Shown: in pieces, positions 47,889-58,460 of the stretch
How the letters are laid out: each line of letters begins with the position of its first letter
How positions within the stretch are numbered: the first letter of the stretch is position 1
Origin: Planctomycetota bacterium
GTDB taxonomy: Bacteria > Planctomycetota > Planctomycetia > Gemmatales > Gemmataceae
Direction of reading: 5' to 3'
Length of the DNA stretch: 64,000 bases
Assembly: GCA_016191165.1 (NCBI GenBank)
Contig: JACPPF010000045.1
Coordinates: 21,702 to 85,701 of the forward strand
The notes under the pieces: model-generated
The model's database searches: none
Seen by the model: only the letters and a program-made list of their open reading frames with translations
Told to the model about the DNA's origin: nothing
Translations under genes and position numbers: made by a program

Positions 47889-47890
<2 letters not shown>
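47388..47890 (-). mobile_element. Inverted-repeat element with S23 cargo between BatA-like and DUF58 genes
   Basis: The left flank (47388-47446) is built from words like CTCGAAATCCGAATCTCGAA, and the right flank (about 47831-47890) from TTTCGAATTTGTTTCGGAAT and TCGATTTTCGG. The right flank is the imperfect inverted complement of the left over about 50 nt, with TTTGTTTCGGAnTTCGAnATTCG shared. Between them is one S23-type four-helix-bundle gene on the minus strand, matching the host operon direction. The right flank overlaps the DUF58 stop codon, so the element sits tight against the gene. Confidence 0.6.
47454..47816 (-). CDS. Four-helix-bundle protein, S23 / 23S rRNA intervening-sequence protein family
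   Basis: The 120-aa protein has the standard pattern: TFLFARRVRDFVKRLPRT, CNFEDVRQLVRSSGSVGANYIEANES, KKDFVMHVKISRKEAKESRYWRRLI and a final helix DALIQESVELMNIFGSIVRKAE. It is a paralogue of the protein at 16813 (shared SGxSVGANYxxA and KxDFVxxxxIxxxEAxExxYWL features) but only distantly similar, so these are separate acquisitions or old copies rather than a recent duplication. It has no Cys-rich companion. It sits inside an otherwise continuous MoxR-type operon. Confidence 0.9.
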   Translation of the reverse strand: MDQPGKKPYDLEERTFLFARRVRDFVKRLPRTICNFEDVRQLVRSSGSVGANYIEANESLGKKDFVMHVKISRKEAKESRYWRRLIDTSDLRALNEERDALIQESVELMNIFGSIVRKAE

Positions 47891-48824
<934 letters not shown>

Positions 48825-48851
48825 GGTGTCAATCTCGGGTGGTAGGTCCTT

Positions 48852-48887
48852 GTTTAGCGCCCGCGCGGCGCCGCGCGAGCGCTAAAC
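48852..48887 (+). repeat. 36-nt GTTTAGCGC palindrome, copy 3
   Basis: GTTTAGCGC (48852-48860) and GCGCTAAAC (48879-48887), with a centre of CCGCGCGGCGCCGCGCGA. It lies between the DUF58 start and the MoxR stop, within the operon. Confidence 0.85.
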
Positions 48888-48899
48888 GAGTACACAGAA

Positions 48900-50015
48900 T
48901 TAGGCCGCGAAAATCTTTTTGAACCGTTCGTCCTTGGTCAACTCGCCTTCCTTGGTCGGCGTATCGCGCAGCAGGCGCTCGATGACCTTGTCGGTGGAGA
49001 CGCCTTCGGAAGCGGCCGTGAAGTTGGTCAGGATGCGGTGCCGCAGCACGGGCAGGGCGAGGGCCTGGATGTCGTCGGTTTGAACGTGGGTACGGCCTTT
49101 GAGCAGGGCGCGGGCCTTGCCGCCCAGGATCAGGTATTGCGTGGCGCGCGGGCCGGCGCCCCACGACAGCCATTCCTTGACGAACTTCGGCGCGCCCGGC
49201 TCGTTCAGGCGCGTTTGCCGAACCAGCGCCAGGGTGTAGTGAAGAACGTGATCGGTCACTGGCACGCGCCTCACCAGGCGCTGCAGTTCCAGAATCTGGG
49301 CGCCGGAGAGAACGGGCGTCGATTCTTCCTGCGTCGAGGTCGTCGTACGCCGGGCGATCTCGAATTCTTCCTTGAAGTTCGGGTATTTCACGAAGATCTT
49401 GAACATGAAGCGATCCTGTTGCGCTTCGGGCAGCGGGTAGGTGCCTTCCTGTTCAATCGGGTTTTGCGTGGCGAGCACGAAGAACGGATCCTGGAGTTTG
49501 TGGCGCACGCGGCCCACGGTGACCTGGCGTTCCTGCATGGCTTCCAGAAGGGCCGCCTGGGTTTTGGGCGGGGTGCGGTTGATTTCGTCCGCGAGGATCA
49601 TGTTGGCGAACAGCGGGCCCGCGATGAATTTGAACTCGCGGTTGCCCGTCGTGCGGTTCTCCTCGATCACCTCCGTGCCGGTGATGTCCGACGGCATCAA
49701 GTCGGGCGTGAACTGGATGCGGCTAAAATCCAGCGACAGACATTTCGACAGCGTGCTGATCATCAACGTCTTGGCCAGGCCTGGCACGCCTTCAAGGATG
49801 CAATGCCCTCGGCTAAAGAGCGCGATGAGGAGTTCCTCGATCACGTCTTCTTGGCCGACGATGACCCGGCCCAGCTGTTTGCAAAGGCTCTTGTAGGCGG
49901 CCTTGAGTTTTTCGGCGGCCTGGAGATCGTTTTCGGTCAATTCGCCGGTATCAACCGGGATAACGGATTTCACGGGGGCCACCTCGACGGGTTTGACTTC
50001 TTTGATGTCGCTCAT
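48900..50015 (-). CDS. MoxR-family AAA+ ATPase
   Basis: The 371-aa protein has Walker A-type [13 protein letters not shown], Walker [31 protein letters not shown], sensor 1 [26 protein letters not shown] and the C-terminal lid helix region ([22 protein letters not shown]), all typical of MoxR. MoxR proteins use ATP to remodel VWA partners, here the DUF58 and BatA-like proteins downstream. It is the first gene of the minus-strand cluster and has its start at 50015 in its own leader. The residues at the front ([25 protein letters not shown]) are the usual helical N-terminus. Confidence 0.95.
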   Translation of the reverse strand: MSDIKEVKPVEVAPVKSVIPVDTGELTENDLQAAEKLKAAYKSLCKQLGRVIVGQEDVIEELLIALFSRGHCILEGVPGLAKTLMISTLSKCLSLDFSRIQFTPDLMPSDITGTEVIEENRTTGNREFKFIAGPLFANMILADEINRTPPKTQAALLEAMQERQVTVGRVRHKLQDPFFVLATQNPIEQEGTYPLPEAQQDRFMFKIFVKYPNFKEEFEIARRTTTSTQEESTPVLSGAQILELQRLVRRVPVTDHVLHYTLALVRQTRLNEPGAPKFVKEWLSWGAGPRATQYLILGGKARALLKGRTHVQTDDIQALALPVLRHRILTNFTAASEGVSTDKVIERLLRDTPTKEGELTKDERFKKIFAA

Positions 50016-50264
50016 GCGTCACTCGGTCTCAACAAAATGGAAACAGGGGCACGATTCGCCGCACAGCGCGTCGAATTCGCAAAACTTCGGGGCCGTTCGC
50101 GGCGTGGGTCAGTCGGCGCGAACGACGACAATCCGCAGGCGGGATGGCGGACTTGCATGGAGAGGGAACTGGGAGGCTCCGTCATGCGAAAAGAACCAGA
50201 CTCGTTCGCGGTTTCGCGTGCGCAGGCTGAATGCGAACGCGAAGCCGCTGGCGAGAATTACGTA

Positions 50265-51404
50265 TCAGCGCTGAAACACGGGCAGGCAGTTGTTATCCAT
50301 CTGCATGATGGTGGTGTACACCGCGGTGGTGTAGATTGGACCTACGCTCCACCCGCCCTGGCTGGGCCAGCTACCGTCCTGGTTTTGCACTCGGCACAAT
50401 CCGTCGAAGAAGTGGTTGCGGTATTTGGTCCAGGTCAGGGCGTCTTTCTTGGCGGTGCCGGGGAACATCTTGAGCCAGCCGTCTTCGCCGATGAAGTACA
50501 TGGACGGGGCGAAGTAGAACTGGGTGTATTCATCGAACCCCTGGCGGATGCCGCCGCCGACCTGGCCGCCCTGATGAATGTTGTGGCGTTCGCAGAATTT
50601 GAACCATTTCTTGACGTGTTCGTCCTTGTATTCGCCCGCGCTGAAGAAGCAGGCGATGGCCGCCGCGGTGAGAGCAGGCCGACCGCCGCCGGCGGGAGCG
50701 CCGAATCCGCCACGACCCAGGCTATAGACCACGCCGCCGTCCTGGGTGGTTGATTTCCGCAGGTAATCGAACCCTTTCTTCATGATTTCTTTTGGCACCG
50801 GGATGCCGGCGTCGCGGCAGGCGCGCAGGCCTTGCATCTGTGTGACGGTCACCGAGCCTTCATCGGAATCATGGCCTTCGGTCTTGGACGTGTAGAACCA
50901 ACCGCCCTGCGTCGATTGCGCGCTGCCACAGTATTTGACGGCCCGGGTCAGGATGTCTTTCATTTCCTCGCGCCGACGCTTGTTGTCTTCTTCGCCGTAG
51001 GCGGAGGCCAGAAAGAGAAGGGCGAAGCCGTGACCATACATGTAGCGGCCCGATTCACCCGGATGGTCGGGGTTACCGACAAGCCCATCGCGGTTGCCGC
51101 CCTTCATGCTGCGTTTCATGAGCCAATCGGTGGCTCTGCGGATGTTTTCGCGGTATTTGCCCTGGGTGACGGTGCTGCCTTCGCAAAGCATGGCGAGGCC
51201 GGCGAGGGCCGTCATGGCGACGGGGTTTTGCCCGCCGGCGCTCCAGGTGCCGTCCTTGTTCTGCGTCTTCTTCAGCCATTCCAGGCCTTTGTCGACGTGT
51301 TTTTGGTATTTCTCGGGCAGCGGATCGGCGCTGCCGCGCGAGGCGAACAATGTCGCGACGGCACAGCCGACCAGCGCGAGGGTCCAGGGCTTGAGACGGT
51401 TCAT
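50265..51404 (-). CDS. Secreted prenyltransferase/squalene-oxidase-repeat protein
   Basis: The 379-aa protein has a signal peptide (WTLALVGCAVATLFASRGSAD) and an alpha/alpha toroid built from QW-like repeats: GLEWLKKTQNKDGTWSAGGQNPVAMTALAGLAML, ATDWLMKRSMKGGNRDGL, AVKYCGSAQSTQGGWFYTS and GLCRVQNQDGSWPSQGGWSVGPIYTTA. In terpene cyclases the DxDD or DCTAE motif is required; none is seen, so it is probably not a cyclase. Planctomycete genomes carry many such secreted repeat proteins of unknown role. It lies between MoxR and the PQQ-propeller gene on the same strand. Confidence 0.85.
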   Translation of the reverse strand: MNRLKPWTLALVGCAVATLFASRGSADPLPEKYQKHVDKGLEWLKKTQNKDGTWSAGGQNPVAMTALAGLAMLCEGSTVTQGKYRENIRRATDWLMKRSMKGGNRDGLVGNPDHPGESGRYMYGHGFALLFLASAYGEEDNKRRREEMKDILTRAVKYCGSAQSTQGGWFYTSKTEGHDSDEGSVTVTQMQGLRACRDAGIPVPKEIMKKGFDYLRKSTTQDGGVVYSLGRGGFGAPAGGGRPALTAAAIACFFSAGEYKDEHVKKWFKFCERHNIHQGGQVGGGIRQGFDEYTQFYFAPSMYFIGEDGWLKMFPGTAKKDALTWTKYRNHFFDGLCRVQNQDGSWPSQGGWSVGPIYTTAVYTTIMQMDNNCLPVFQR

Positions 51405-51569
51405 GGCAACTCCTCAAAGGTCGGAGAGGTAGGTTAATGCGGACTCTGCCAAATAATTCGACGAAACAGAACGTCTTTTCTCACTCAAACTTTGTCCCCG
51501 CGAACAAATTCTGTCGATCCGGAGGTCGGTTGGCACTGCCTACCAACCGGTTCTGCCATGTCCAGGTTC

Positions 51570-54500
51570 CTACCTTTTCTGCGGAACCACGGGCGGGCGA
51601 TTGGGCAGAACGCGAACGCGCGGCGGCAGGATTCGTCCCGGCGGGAAGTTCCCGTTGGGCGGCAGCCTGAAGTTCGGCGGCAGGCCGATGCCGTTGGGTG
51701 GAAACGGCATGGCGCCCGGACCGCCCACCAGCCCTGGCGGATTCAGCCCCGGATTGATCATCGTGCCTTGCCGCGGGAGCGCGGGCGGTCCCTTGCCGTC
51801 GTCGATGTAGTGCTGAATGCTGCCCGCCCCGAAGTTACCGATCAGGTTGACCGTTCGGTTCTTGGGATCGATCCGGAATCCGGAGAACAGCGCCGACGCA
51901 CCGTTGGTCTGGCGCGGACCAGAATCGAAAATCATTTTGCCACTGGCCTTGCTGAAACTTTGCGTGACTGAAACCCAGGTTCGGCCGCCGTTGGCGTGGA
52001 TTTGAATGTACCGGGCCGTGAAGAGGACCACCGGCGAATCCGCAAACTGCTCGAGGACGAGCATCTGGTTGGTGACCGGCATGTAGGTGTGCCAGGCCAG
52101 GTCCCCCTTCTTCCACGCGAGTTTGCGCTGGCCGAGGTTCCGTTGCCCGTCGCGGCGATGAACGGCGACCAGCCAGCCGTTGACGACCGTGCAGCGCGTG
52201 CCGATGTTGATATTGTTGTTCAACGAGGTCACGAGCTTGTTGACTCCGTTGACGTAAATGCTAATGTCAGCGACCTTGCCCTTGTCGATGGGTCGATTGA
52301 GTGCGACGTAGAACCGGTCGCTGTCCGCCAGCAACAGCGGTTCGCGGAGATTGACGAGATCCTGTGCGGTCACCCGGCCCTGGAGGATGTTCGACGTGAC
52401 CAGTTCCTTGCCGTCGGCGACGCCCAGTACGGTTAGTTGGCCCTTCAGATCGAGCACGCCCGTTACCGTGGGATCTTCGCTCTTGAGAACGTAGGCGCCG
52501 GGGGCAAATGCCTTGGACCAGATGTCCTTGCCAGAGACGATGTCGTAAAGCCGCAGCGTCAGGTTGCCCACGCCTTGCTGGGCCGACAATATCCGCCGGC
52601 CCGAAACGGCCACGCGCGTCTGATAGGCGTTGCCGAAGTCCTTGGCGGCGACCGGCTCGCCGTCGATGGCGCGCAGCGTCCGGCCCGCGCCGATCGTGTT
52701 GTTCTCATTGGCTTCCGCGAGGAACAGGTGGCGATCATCGCCGAAGACGTGGGAGTTCATCGAAACGTCGGCCTTCTTCCAGAGCGTGGTCCCGCGCAGG
52801 GGGTCAACCACGTTCAGGCCCTGGTTGGTGACCAGGGCGACATAGGAGGCCTGAACGGCGCCAATGTGGCCCAGCGTCATCTTGAACATCTGGCCTGTCT
52901 GTTGGTTCCGACAGAGGAATTCCGCATTGCCATCGTCGTCAAAAATCGTCTGTTGCAGCGAGATGAAGCCGTTGTTGGCGAAGGCCTCGGTGGTGCGCGA
53001 TTCCCAGAGTTTGGTGCCGGTATCGCCGTCGATGCAATAGACCATGACGCCGACCTGGCACACGATCAGGTGTCCCTTGACGTGGTAAAACCGGTGGCGG
53101 GCGTCCGGATGGTATTTCTGGTTCGAGTTGTTTTGTTGATAAAGCTGATAGAGGATGGTCTGATTGATGCCGAAGCCCTGGGCGACGGTGGTGACCCAGC
53201 GATCTTCATTGGTTGCCAGGTTGCGCAGGCACAATACGGGCTGCCCGACGTTCTTGGGGTGATTGAACGTGAAGATCAGGCGATACTGTTTGGCGAAGGG
53301 TGTTTGGTCACCCTGGGGCGTCATGACGAAGCCGTTGAGTCCGACCGGGATCGCATTCACGCCAAGATCGCGGGCCGCCATCTTGACGGGACCCCACGAA
53401 TTGCCGCTTTGTTCGAGGAAGGGAAGGAAACGTTTGTCGGTGGCTAATTCGTTGAGCAGATCGGCGCCCGTCTTGTTGCCGCGCACTTTGACGGCGGCGA
53501 AATCCTGACCCAGCTGACGATAGTACGTCGCCGCCAGGCGCATGGAATCGACGGTGCCTTTCTTCTCTTCAAGTTGCGCCAGCGCCGCCAGCGCCCGTCC
53601 GCCCAGTTGCGGATCGGTGCCGAACTCGCTGCCGAAAACCTGCAACAGCGATAGCTCGGCTTCGAGGTAGCCCGCGCGGTCATTGCGTTCGATGATGATT
53701 TGGGCGAGTTTCACGCGCGCTTCGCGGCCCACGCGGACCGGGGTATCGAACATACCGACAAAGGTGCGGATCGCGTCGAGGTCTTTTTTGGCCTCGACCG
53801 TTTTCCATTCATCGGCGATCTTTGCTTCGAGAGGCTCCCGCTGGGCCGGCTTGGCGTTGGCGAGCATGGCGGAGATTCGGCCGCGCAGCCAGACGTTGAC
53901 CGGGATTTTTTGGTTAGGATCCTCGGCCGAGGGGACGCCGCCGCCATCGCGGAACATCGGCAGGCCGCCGAAGTCCTTGTACATCTGGAACGCTTCGACC
54001 AGGTTGCCCTCGGCCTCGCGTCCCTCTCCAACCAGCCGGAAGTATTTGGCTTTGCGGTTTTGTTCTTCAGTCGCGTTGTCGGGAACGGCGCAGAGCGCCT
54101 TGTAGACGGTCAGGTGATCCTTGGCCGCGTTGCTGAAGTCGATGTGCATCAGGTCGGTGAGGGCTTCAAACAGACGATCCTTGACGCGTTTGGCGAGCGG
54201 GCCGGCCGGGTTGCCGTTGTAGACCTTGAGGAGGTTTTCAACCGCGAGTTTGACCTGTCCATCCTTGAGGAGGAGTTCGCCGAGGTCCGCGAGCTTGGTC
54301 ATATCCTGGGGATTCTTGGCGGCGTCGATTTTGGCGCTGGCCAGGCGGACACTGAGTTGCGGGTAGGCGATGATTTCGGTGGGGGTTTGGGAGAGGACCA
54401 TACCGTCGTAGAAAACGAGGTTGCCTGGCGCCGCGCCGCCGTTGCCCCGGTTGCGGGCCTTGACCTGACCGGTGACGACATCCACGGCAAGGATTTCACC

Positions 54501-56834
54501 GCGGCGGAGCGGGAGGTAATAGATATCCTTGCTGGCGACGCCCTGGCCGGAGGGGAGGTCCCCGGTGGAGGCCGCCCAGCGCTGGCTGCCATCCTTGAGG
54601 TCCAGAGCCCGAATGCCGGTCTCGCTGACGACGATGGCTTTGCCCTTGAAAACGCCCGCGAGGAACAGGTCTCCCTTTTGCTGGGCTTTTTTCCAGACTA
54701 ATTTGCCGTCGCGCAGGCTGATGCAATGCACCGAGTCGGCATCCGGTGCCGTGAACACGATTTTGCCATCGGCAATCACCGGTGGCGAGGATTTCCATTT
54801 CGAGATACGGGGCGGACCGAAGTTGCGATTGACCTGCGGGAACCCAGGGCGCGGATTGAATAGCCCGGGCAGCATCACCTGTTGCGGGGAGTTCTCGCGG
54901 TAGGGATAGGACCAGACCAGGCTGCGCGTCACCACGTCGATGCCGAATACTTCGCCCGCGTTGGTCGGGCACACCAGGACGCCGTCGCCAAACGCCAGCT
55001 GCACGGCATTGACGCGCCGACTGACTTCTTGCACAAAGCGGTTGTCCTGCTGCACCGTGCCGAGCACCTGGATTGGCTCGACGATGGTCGGTCGCGGTCC
55101 GGCCCCCTTGGTCGGATCGATGCAAACCAGGCGCAACTCGGATTCGCCGGCGATGGGATTCATCCGCCCGCCGATGAACGGGTTCGGGTTGCCGTTCTGG
55201 TTCGGGTTGATCATGCGCTCGTTGAGGACATAGAGCTTTCCGCCAACCGCGAGCGGCAGGCTGAGGAAATGGCTATTCTTGAATTCCGGATCCTCCGTTT
55301 TCGCGTCGTCCGGATTGAGTTCCCATTTCAAACGCCCCGAGAACAGGTCGAACGCCAGAAGCTGATTCTGCATGAGGAGCGGTTTGAGATTCTGCGGATT
55401 GAACTGCGGCTGATTGAACGCGAACTGGGTAAAAACATTGGGATGCGGCGGAACGGCCAGGTCATTGATGGCGTAAACATGGCGGTGATCGGTCGCAAGG
55501 GTGCCGATGACGGTGTTGTCGTAAAGCAGACTGTTGTACCCGACGACCTGGTTGTAGTTGTCGAGCCAGCCTTCGCATTTGGTGCGCGTATCGTTTTTGC
55601 CCAGCAGGATGGACAGGCTGCGGTTCAACTCCATCGACTTCCAGATGATTTCGCCGGCCTTGAACTCAAAGACGCGGTCGTCCTCGTATTTGATCTTCAT
55701 CGGCTTGAGGGCGATGGCGCGCACATCGCGATGGCTGCGATAAACCATGATGCCCTGGGAGCAGATTGGGAAGAAGCCAGGCATGACCGGCTGATTGGCG
55801 TCGGCGACCTGCTTCATGGCTGCCTGGATGCGCGTCTCGGCCGCCTGGTCGTTGTCCTCGGCAAGGTCCTCGAGTTTGTCCCGCAGGATCTTTCGGCTGA
55901 AGAGTTTATCATCCAGAAGGGGAGGGCTGCCGTTGGCCTGGGCGGCGTTGCGGTTGTTGCCATGCCAGCTGGGCCAATCGTGAACGTTGACCTGATCGAC
56001 CGAGGGAGTTTCATTGATGACGGTCATGAGCTTGGCGACCGGGATGGGATCGTCGCCGCCGAGTTTGAGACCGGCCGTGCCTTCCAGTTTCTTTTCGAGC
56101 CTGGCCCAGGTCAGATCGAAATTCCGCGTGTCCCCCGCGCGGCGAAACGCGAGGGCGGCCTTGAACAGCGTGAGATTGCTGAGCTTGGCCCGCTCAGGAT
56201 CCATTTGCAACAGTTTCTCGAAGCGCAGGGCCGCGGTAAAGACCTGTCCGCGCGCAAGGTAGAGGGTGGCGAGAATTTCGTTCGCCTCGATGCCGGCCAG
56301 CGTGTGGCAGTAGCGCTGGGCAACCTCGGCGAGCAACTCCCGATCGCCGTTTTTCTTGGCGTCGTCGAGCATGGTCTTGGCTTTTCCGCCGGAGGCCAGT
56401 TCGTAGGCGGCCAACCCGTCCGGCTTCATGGAGCCGATTAGGTTGTTGGCCTCGAACTTTGCGCTGGTCCAGCGCTGTACGCTTTGGCGGCCCGTGGCGT
56501 CCGTGTCGCTGATCTGGACGTAGTAATCCTTCTTGTCGTCAAGAATTCCCTGAAGCGCCTTGACGGCCTGGTCCCACGCGCCGTCAATGATACATTCGCG
56601 GCCCACGTCGATGACTTGTCGGACGCGGGAATCCTCGATGATTTGCACGGAGCTAAGCCCGGCTGCCCGGCCGCTCGTGCCGCCTTTCGGCGGTGGGTTT
56701 TGAAAGGCGGGTTGCTGGAAGATCGCTTTCTGAGCTTCCGCGGTCCCGGCGCCGCGTTCGAGGACGAACGCTGTCAACGCCAACACGCCCAAACCCAGCC
56801 CAAGCCACGCAGTCCAACGGCGCATGTGTCGCAT
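51570..56834 (-). CDS. Very large secreted PQQ-like beta-propeller protein
   Basis: The 1754-aa protein has an N-terminal membrane/signal segment (TAWLGLGLGVLALTAFVLE). A helical TPR-like stretch (about 60-260) leads to a first beta-propeller (about 340-830, with blades like LVWSYPYRENSPQQVMLPG, HCISLRDGKLVWKKAQQKGDLFLAG, AVDVVTGQVKARN). A helical TPR-like middle (about 860-1190, AKFRLVGEGREAEGNLVEAFQMYKDFG) is followed by a second propeller (about 1230-1650, VYCIDGDTGTKLWESRTT, LRLYDIVSGKDIWSKAFAPG). A Pro/Asn-rich tail ends it. ATG 56834 is chosen (GGGAGA upstream). No PQQ-enzyme active-site motifs were seen; an extracytoplasmic scaffold is inferred. Confidence 0.82.
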   Translation of the reverse strand: MRHMRRWTAWLGLGLGVLALTAFVLERGAGTAEAQKAIFQQPAFQNPPPKGGTSGRAAGLSSVQIIEDSRVRQVIDVGRECIIDGAWDQAVKALQGILDDKKDYYVQISDTDATGRQSVQRWTSAKFEANNLIGSMKPDGLAAYELASGGKAKTMLDDAKKNGDRELLAEVAQRYCHTLAGIEANEILATLYLARGQVFTAALRFEKLLQMDPERAKLSNLTLFKAALAFRRAGDTRNFDLTWARLEKKLEGTAGLKLGGDDPIPVAKLMTVINETPSVDQVNVHDWPSWHGNNRNAAQANGSPPLLDDKLFSRKILRDKLEDLAEDNDQAAETRIQAAMKQVADANQPVMPGFFPICSQGIMVYRSHRDVRAIALKPMKIKYEDDRVFEFKAGEIIWKSMELNRSLSILLGKNDTRTKCEGWLDNYNQVVGYNSLLYDNTVIGTLATDHRHVYAINDLAVPPHPNVFTQFAFNQPQFNPQNLKPLLMQNQLLAFDLFSGRLKWELNPDDAKTEDPEFKNSHFLSLPLAVGGKLYVLNERMINPNQNGNPNPFIGGRMNPIAGESELRLVCIDPTKGAGPRPTIVEPIQVLGTVQQDNRFVQEVSRRVNAVQLAFGDGVLVCPTNAGEVFGIDVVTRSLVWSYPYRENSPQQVMLPGLFNPRPGFPQVNRNFGPPRISKWKSSPPVIADGKIVFTAPDADSVHCISLRDGKLVWKKAQQKGDLFLAGVFKGKAIVVSETGIRALDLKDGSQRWAASTGDLPSGQGVASKDIYYLPLRRGEILAVDVVTGQVKARNRGNGGAAPGNLVFYDGMVLSQTPTEIIAYPQLSVRLASAKIDAAKNPQDMTKLADLGELLLKDGQVKLAVENLLKVYNGNPAGPLAKRVKDRLFEALTDLMHIDFSNAAKDHLTVYKALCAVPDNATEEQNRKAKYFRLVGEGREAEGNLVEAFQMYKDFGGLPMFRDGGGVPSAEDPNQKIPVNVWLRGRISAMLANAKPAQREPLEAKIADEWKTVEAKKDLDAIRTFVGMFDTPVRVGREARVKLAQIIIERNDRAGYLEAELSLLQVFGSEFGTDPQLGGRALAALAQLEEKKGTVDSMRLAATYYRQLGQDFAAVKVRGNKTGADLLNELATDKRFLPFLEQSGNSWGPVKMAARDLGVNAIPVGLNGFVMTPQGDQTPFAKQYRLIFTFNHPKNVGQPVLCLRNLATNEDRWVTTVAQGFGINQTILYQLYQQNNSNQKYHPDARHRFYHVKGHLIVCQVGVMVYCIDGDTGTKLWESRTTEAFANNGFISLQQTIFDDDGNAEFLCRNQQTGQMFKMTLGHIGAVQASYVALVTNQGLNVVDPLRGTTLWKKADVSMNSHVFGDDRHLFLAEANENNTIGAGRTLRAIDGEPVAAKDFGNAYQTRVAVSGRRILSAQQGVGNLTLRLYDIVSGKDIWSKAFAPGAYVLKSEDPTVTGVLDLKGQLTVLGVADGKELVTSNILQGRVTAQDLVNLREPLLLADSDRFYVALNRPIDKGKVADISIYVNGVNKLVTSLNNNINIGTRCTVVNGWLVAVHRRDGQRNLGQRKLAWKKGDLAWHTYMPVTNQMLVLEQFADSPVVLFTARYIQIHANGGRTWVSVTQSFSKASGKMIFDSGPRQTNGASALFSGFRIDPKNRTVNLIGNFGAGSIQHYIDDGKGPPALPRQGTMINPGLNPPGLVGGPGAMPFPPNGIGLPPNFRLPPNGNFPPGRILPPRVRVLPNRPPVVPQKR

Positions 56835-57350
56835 CACGGCTTTCTCCCGCACGGTGTCGTCGTTTGATCCGTCTGGATAAACTATGCAAAGATTTCTGAT
56901 TGTCGCACAGCTATTTCGCCTTGGCAAGAACAATCCAGGTGGATTTTCAGGTAAACACGGAATTCGCTCCCTATCTTTATAAGGACGATTCAAATCGCCT
57001 ACACCAACATCGGCACCAAACCAGCCCGCGTACTTTCACGTTTTACCCCATGTGGTGAGAAAAGGCCCATTCGCTTAGCCGCGACCGGAAGGGGAGCGTG
57101 GGCGCGCCCGGGCGTTTTCCCACGCGCGCTTCCCTTCGGCGCAGCCTAAACGTGTCCAACCCCGCCGCATGCCAAATACAAAATGCTCTTTTGTTCGACC
57201 GGGCATCTGGTCCAAACTCCCTTGCTTTTTTGCGAGGAATGTCTATTAGTGCGGAACGCCATTCCTTTCATTGGTTTGATTTTGACGAAAAACGGCCCCG
57301 ATTCCATGTGGGTCGTCAAACTCTTCAGTTTCATCCGTGAGAACCACGCC
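56835..57350. other. Divergent intergenic region
   Basis: No supported gene in 516 nt. It holds the divergent promoters of the PQQ-propeller gene and the 57351 gene, and an imperfect palindrome at about 57079-57142 (GCCGCGACCGGAAGGG / TTCCCTTCGGCGC), related to the GACCGT repeats at 59021. Confidence 0.55.
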
Positions 57351-58232
57351 ATGCGGTATTACTTGATCGATCGAATGATGATTTCCGGCCTTTTTGCCCT
57401 GGCGCTCGCGGCATCCGGGTCGGTCGAGCGAATGGCCGCTCAGGAAAAGGCAGGCGGCCCCCTTCGATCAAGCGACCAGGCCGCCCTGGTGCAGAAGGCC
57501 GAGCGAATTGTCCAGCTGACCAGGCAAATCCAGACCGACCAGCAGGAACTCCGCGACGCCGAGGCCAGGTTGAACCAACCCGGCAGCGAACACACCCGTG
57601 CTCTGGTGAACCTGCAAGAAATCGAGGCCGACTACCAAATCACAAGCCGCAGGATGGCCCAACTGAAAAGCGCCAAAAAGAACCAAGAGGTGGCAGAACT
57701 GGAGAAGACCCTAACCAAACAAAAGGAACGTATTCGCCTGGCACGCGACCGATTTGTCCTGGCCCTGAGCGAGCGGCAGATCTTGCGTGATCAGATCGCG
57801 ACCCTTCACGAAAAAACACGCAAGGAGTTCGAGGAACTGATCCGAACCACCGGAAAAAGCGACGTGGAGCGCGTCTCGTCGCTTCAGGTGTCGCTGGAAC
57901 TCGACGCCGTTCAACTGCAAAAAGTGAAGGCCGAATTGACGAATTCCGAACCCGGCTACCTGAAAATACACCGGGCGTATCGGGATGTGGATTCAACCTT
58001 GCGGCAAAAGCTGGATGAGTTGTCCACGCTCAAGTCGCGAAAAAAGCTCAAGGAAGCCCTGGCGCTTCAGGTGGACATCGACGCGCTAAAAAAGGAGTCG
58101 CGCGCGGCCCGCGAGCAAATGGAACAGGCGCGCGATAAGGCGAGCGGCAGGAAAATATATCCCCACCAGCCCGGAGCGCAAGCGACGGATCCAGCGGACA
58201 TCTGCCCCGTCGCTTGCGCTCCGGGCTGGTAA
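57351..58232 (+). CDS. Secreted coiled-coil protein ending inside a palindromic repeat
   Basis: The 293-aa protein starts at ATG 57351 (the track start at 57183 has no domain support) with a signal-like segment (MMISGLFALALAASGSV). Most of it is long coiled-coil (RIVQLTRQIQTDQQELRDAEARLNQ, RMAQLKSAKKNQEVAELEKTLTKQKERIRLARDRFVLALSERQ, TLKSRKKLKEALALQVDIDALKKESRAAREQMEQARDKA). The last ~28 residues (YPHQPGAQATDPADICPVACAPGW) are encoded by a palindromic repeat whose right arm also supplies the stop codon. The native C-terminus has probably been replaced or truncated. Function unknown. Confidence 0.65.
   Translation: MRYYLIDRMMISGLFALALAASGSVERMAAQEKAGGPLRSSDQAALVQKAERIVQLTRQIQTDQQELRDAEARLNQPGSEHTRALVNLQEIEADYQITSRRMAQLKSAKKNQEVAELEKTLTKQKERIRLARDRFVLALSERQILRDQIATLHEKTRKEFEELIRTTGKSDVERVSSLQVSLELDAVQLQKVKAELTNSEPGYLKIHRAYRDVDSTLRQKLDELSTLKSRKKLKEALALQVDIDALKKESRAAREQMEQARDKASGRKIYPHQPGAQATDPADICPVACAPGW
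58165..58230. repeat. Perfect 24-bp palindrome at the end of the 57351 gene
   Basis: The arms ACCAGCCCGGAGCGCAAGCG-type at 58165-58188 and 58207-58230 are exact inverted complements. The final T of the right arm is the first base of the TAA stop. One near-identical arm lies in the DUF1553 gene at 1132. Confidence 0.9.
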
Positions 58233-58356
58233 GTTAATACCGACCGCTCGCCTAAGCGAGTCGCGCTTTTTCAACGCGAGGCGACTCTGGAGAAGGGCAT
58301 GGCCTTCCGCAAAAGATTGCTAGCGAGGTTTCAGCTGAGACCAAAAGGCCCGCCAC

Positions 58357-58420
58357 ACAAGCCCGAAGCGTTAGCGAGGGAAATCTTCCGCATCCTCCCT
58401 CGCTAACGCTTCGGGCTTGT
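58357..58420. repeat. Palindromic repeat, CCCGAAGCGTTAGCGAGGG type
   Basis: Perfect 25-nt inverted arms at 58357-58381 and 58396-58420 (ACAAGCCCGAAGCGTTAGCG plus AGGGA and complement), separated by 14 nt. It lies directly upstream of the MscS remnant. Confidence 0.9.
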
Positions 58421-58460
58421 ATCGAAACTTGACTCATGCGCTATGAGTTTTTTGGATTAA

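Noticed and set aside
50265-51404. Active terpene/hopanoid cyclase
   Set aside because: The repeats match, but no DxDD or DCTAE-type catalytic motif is present.
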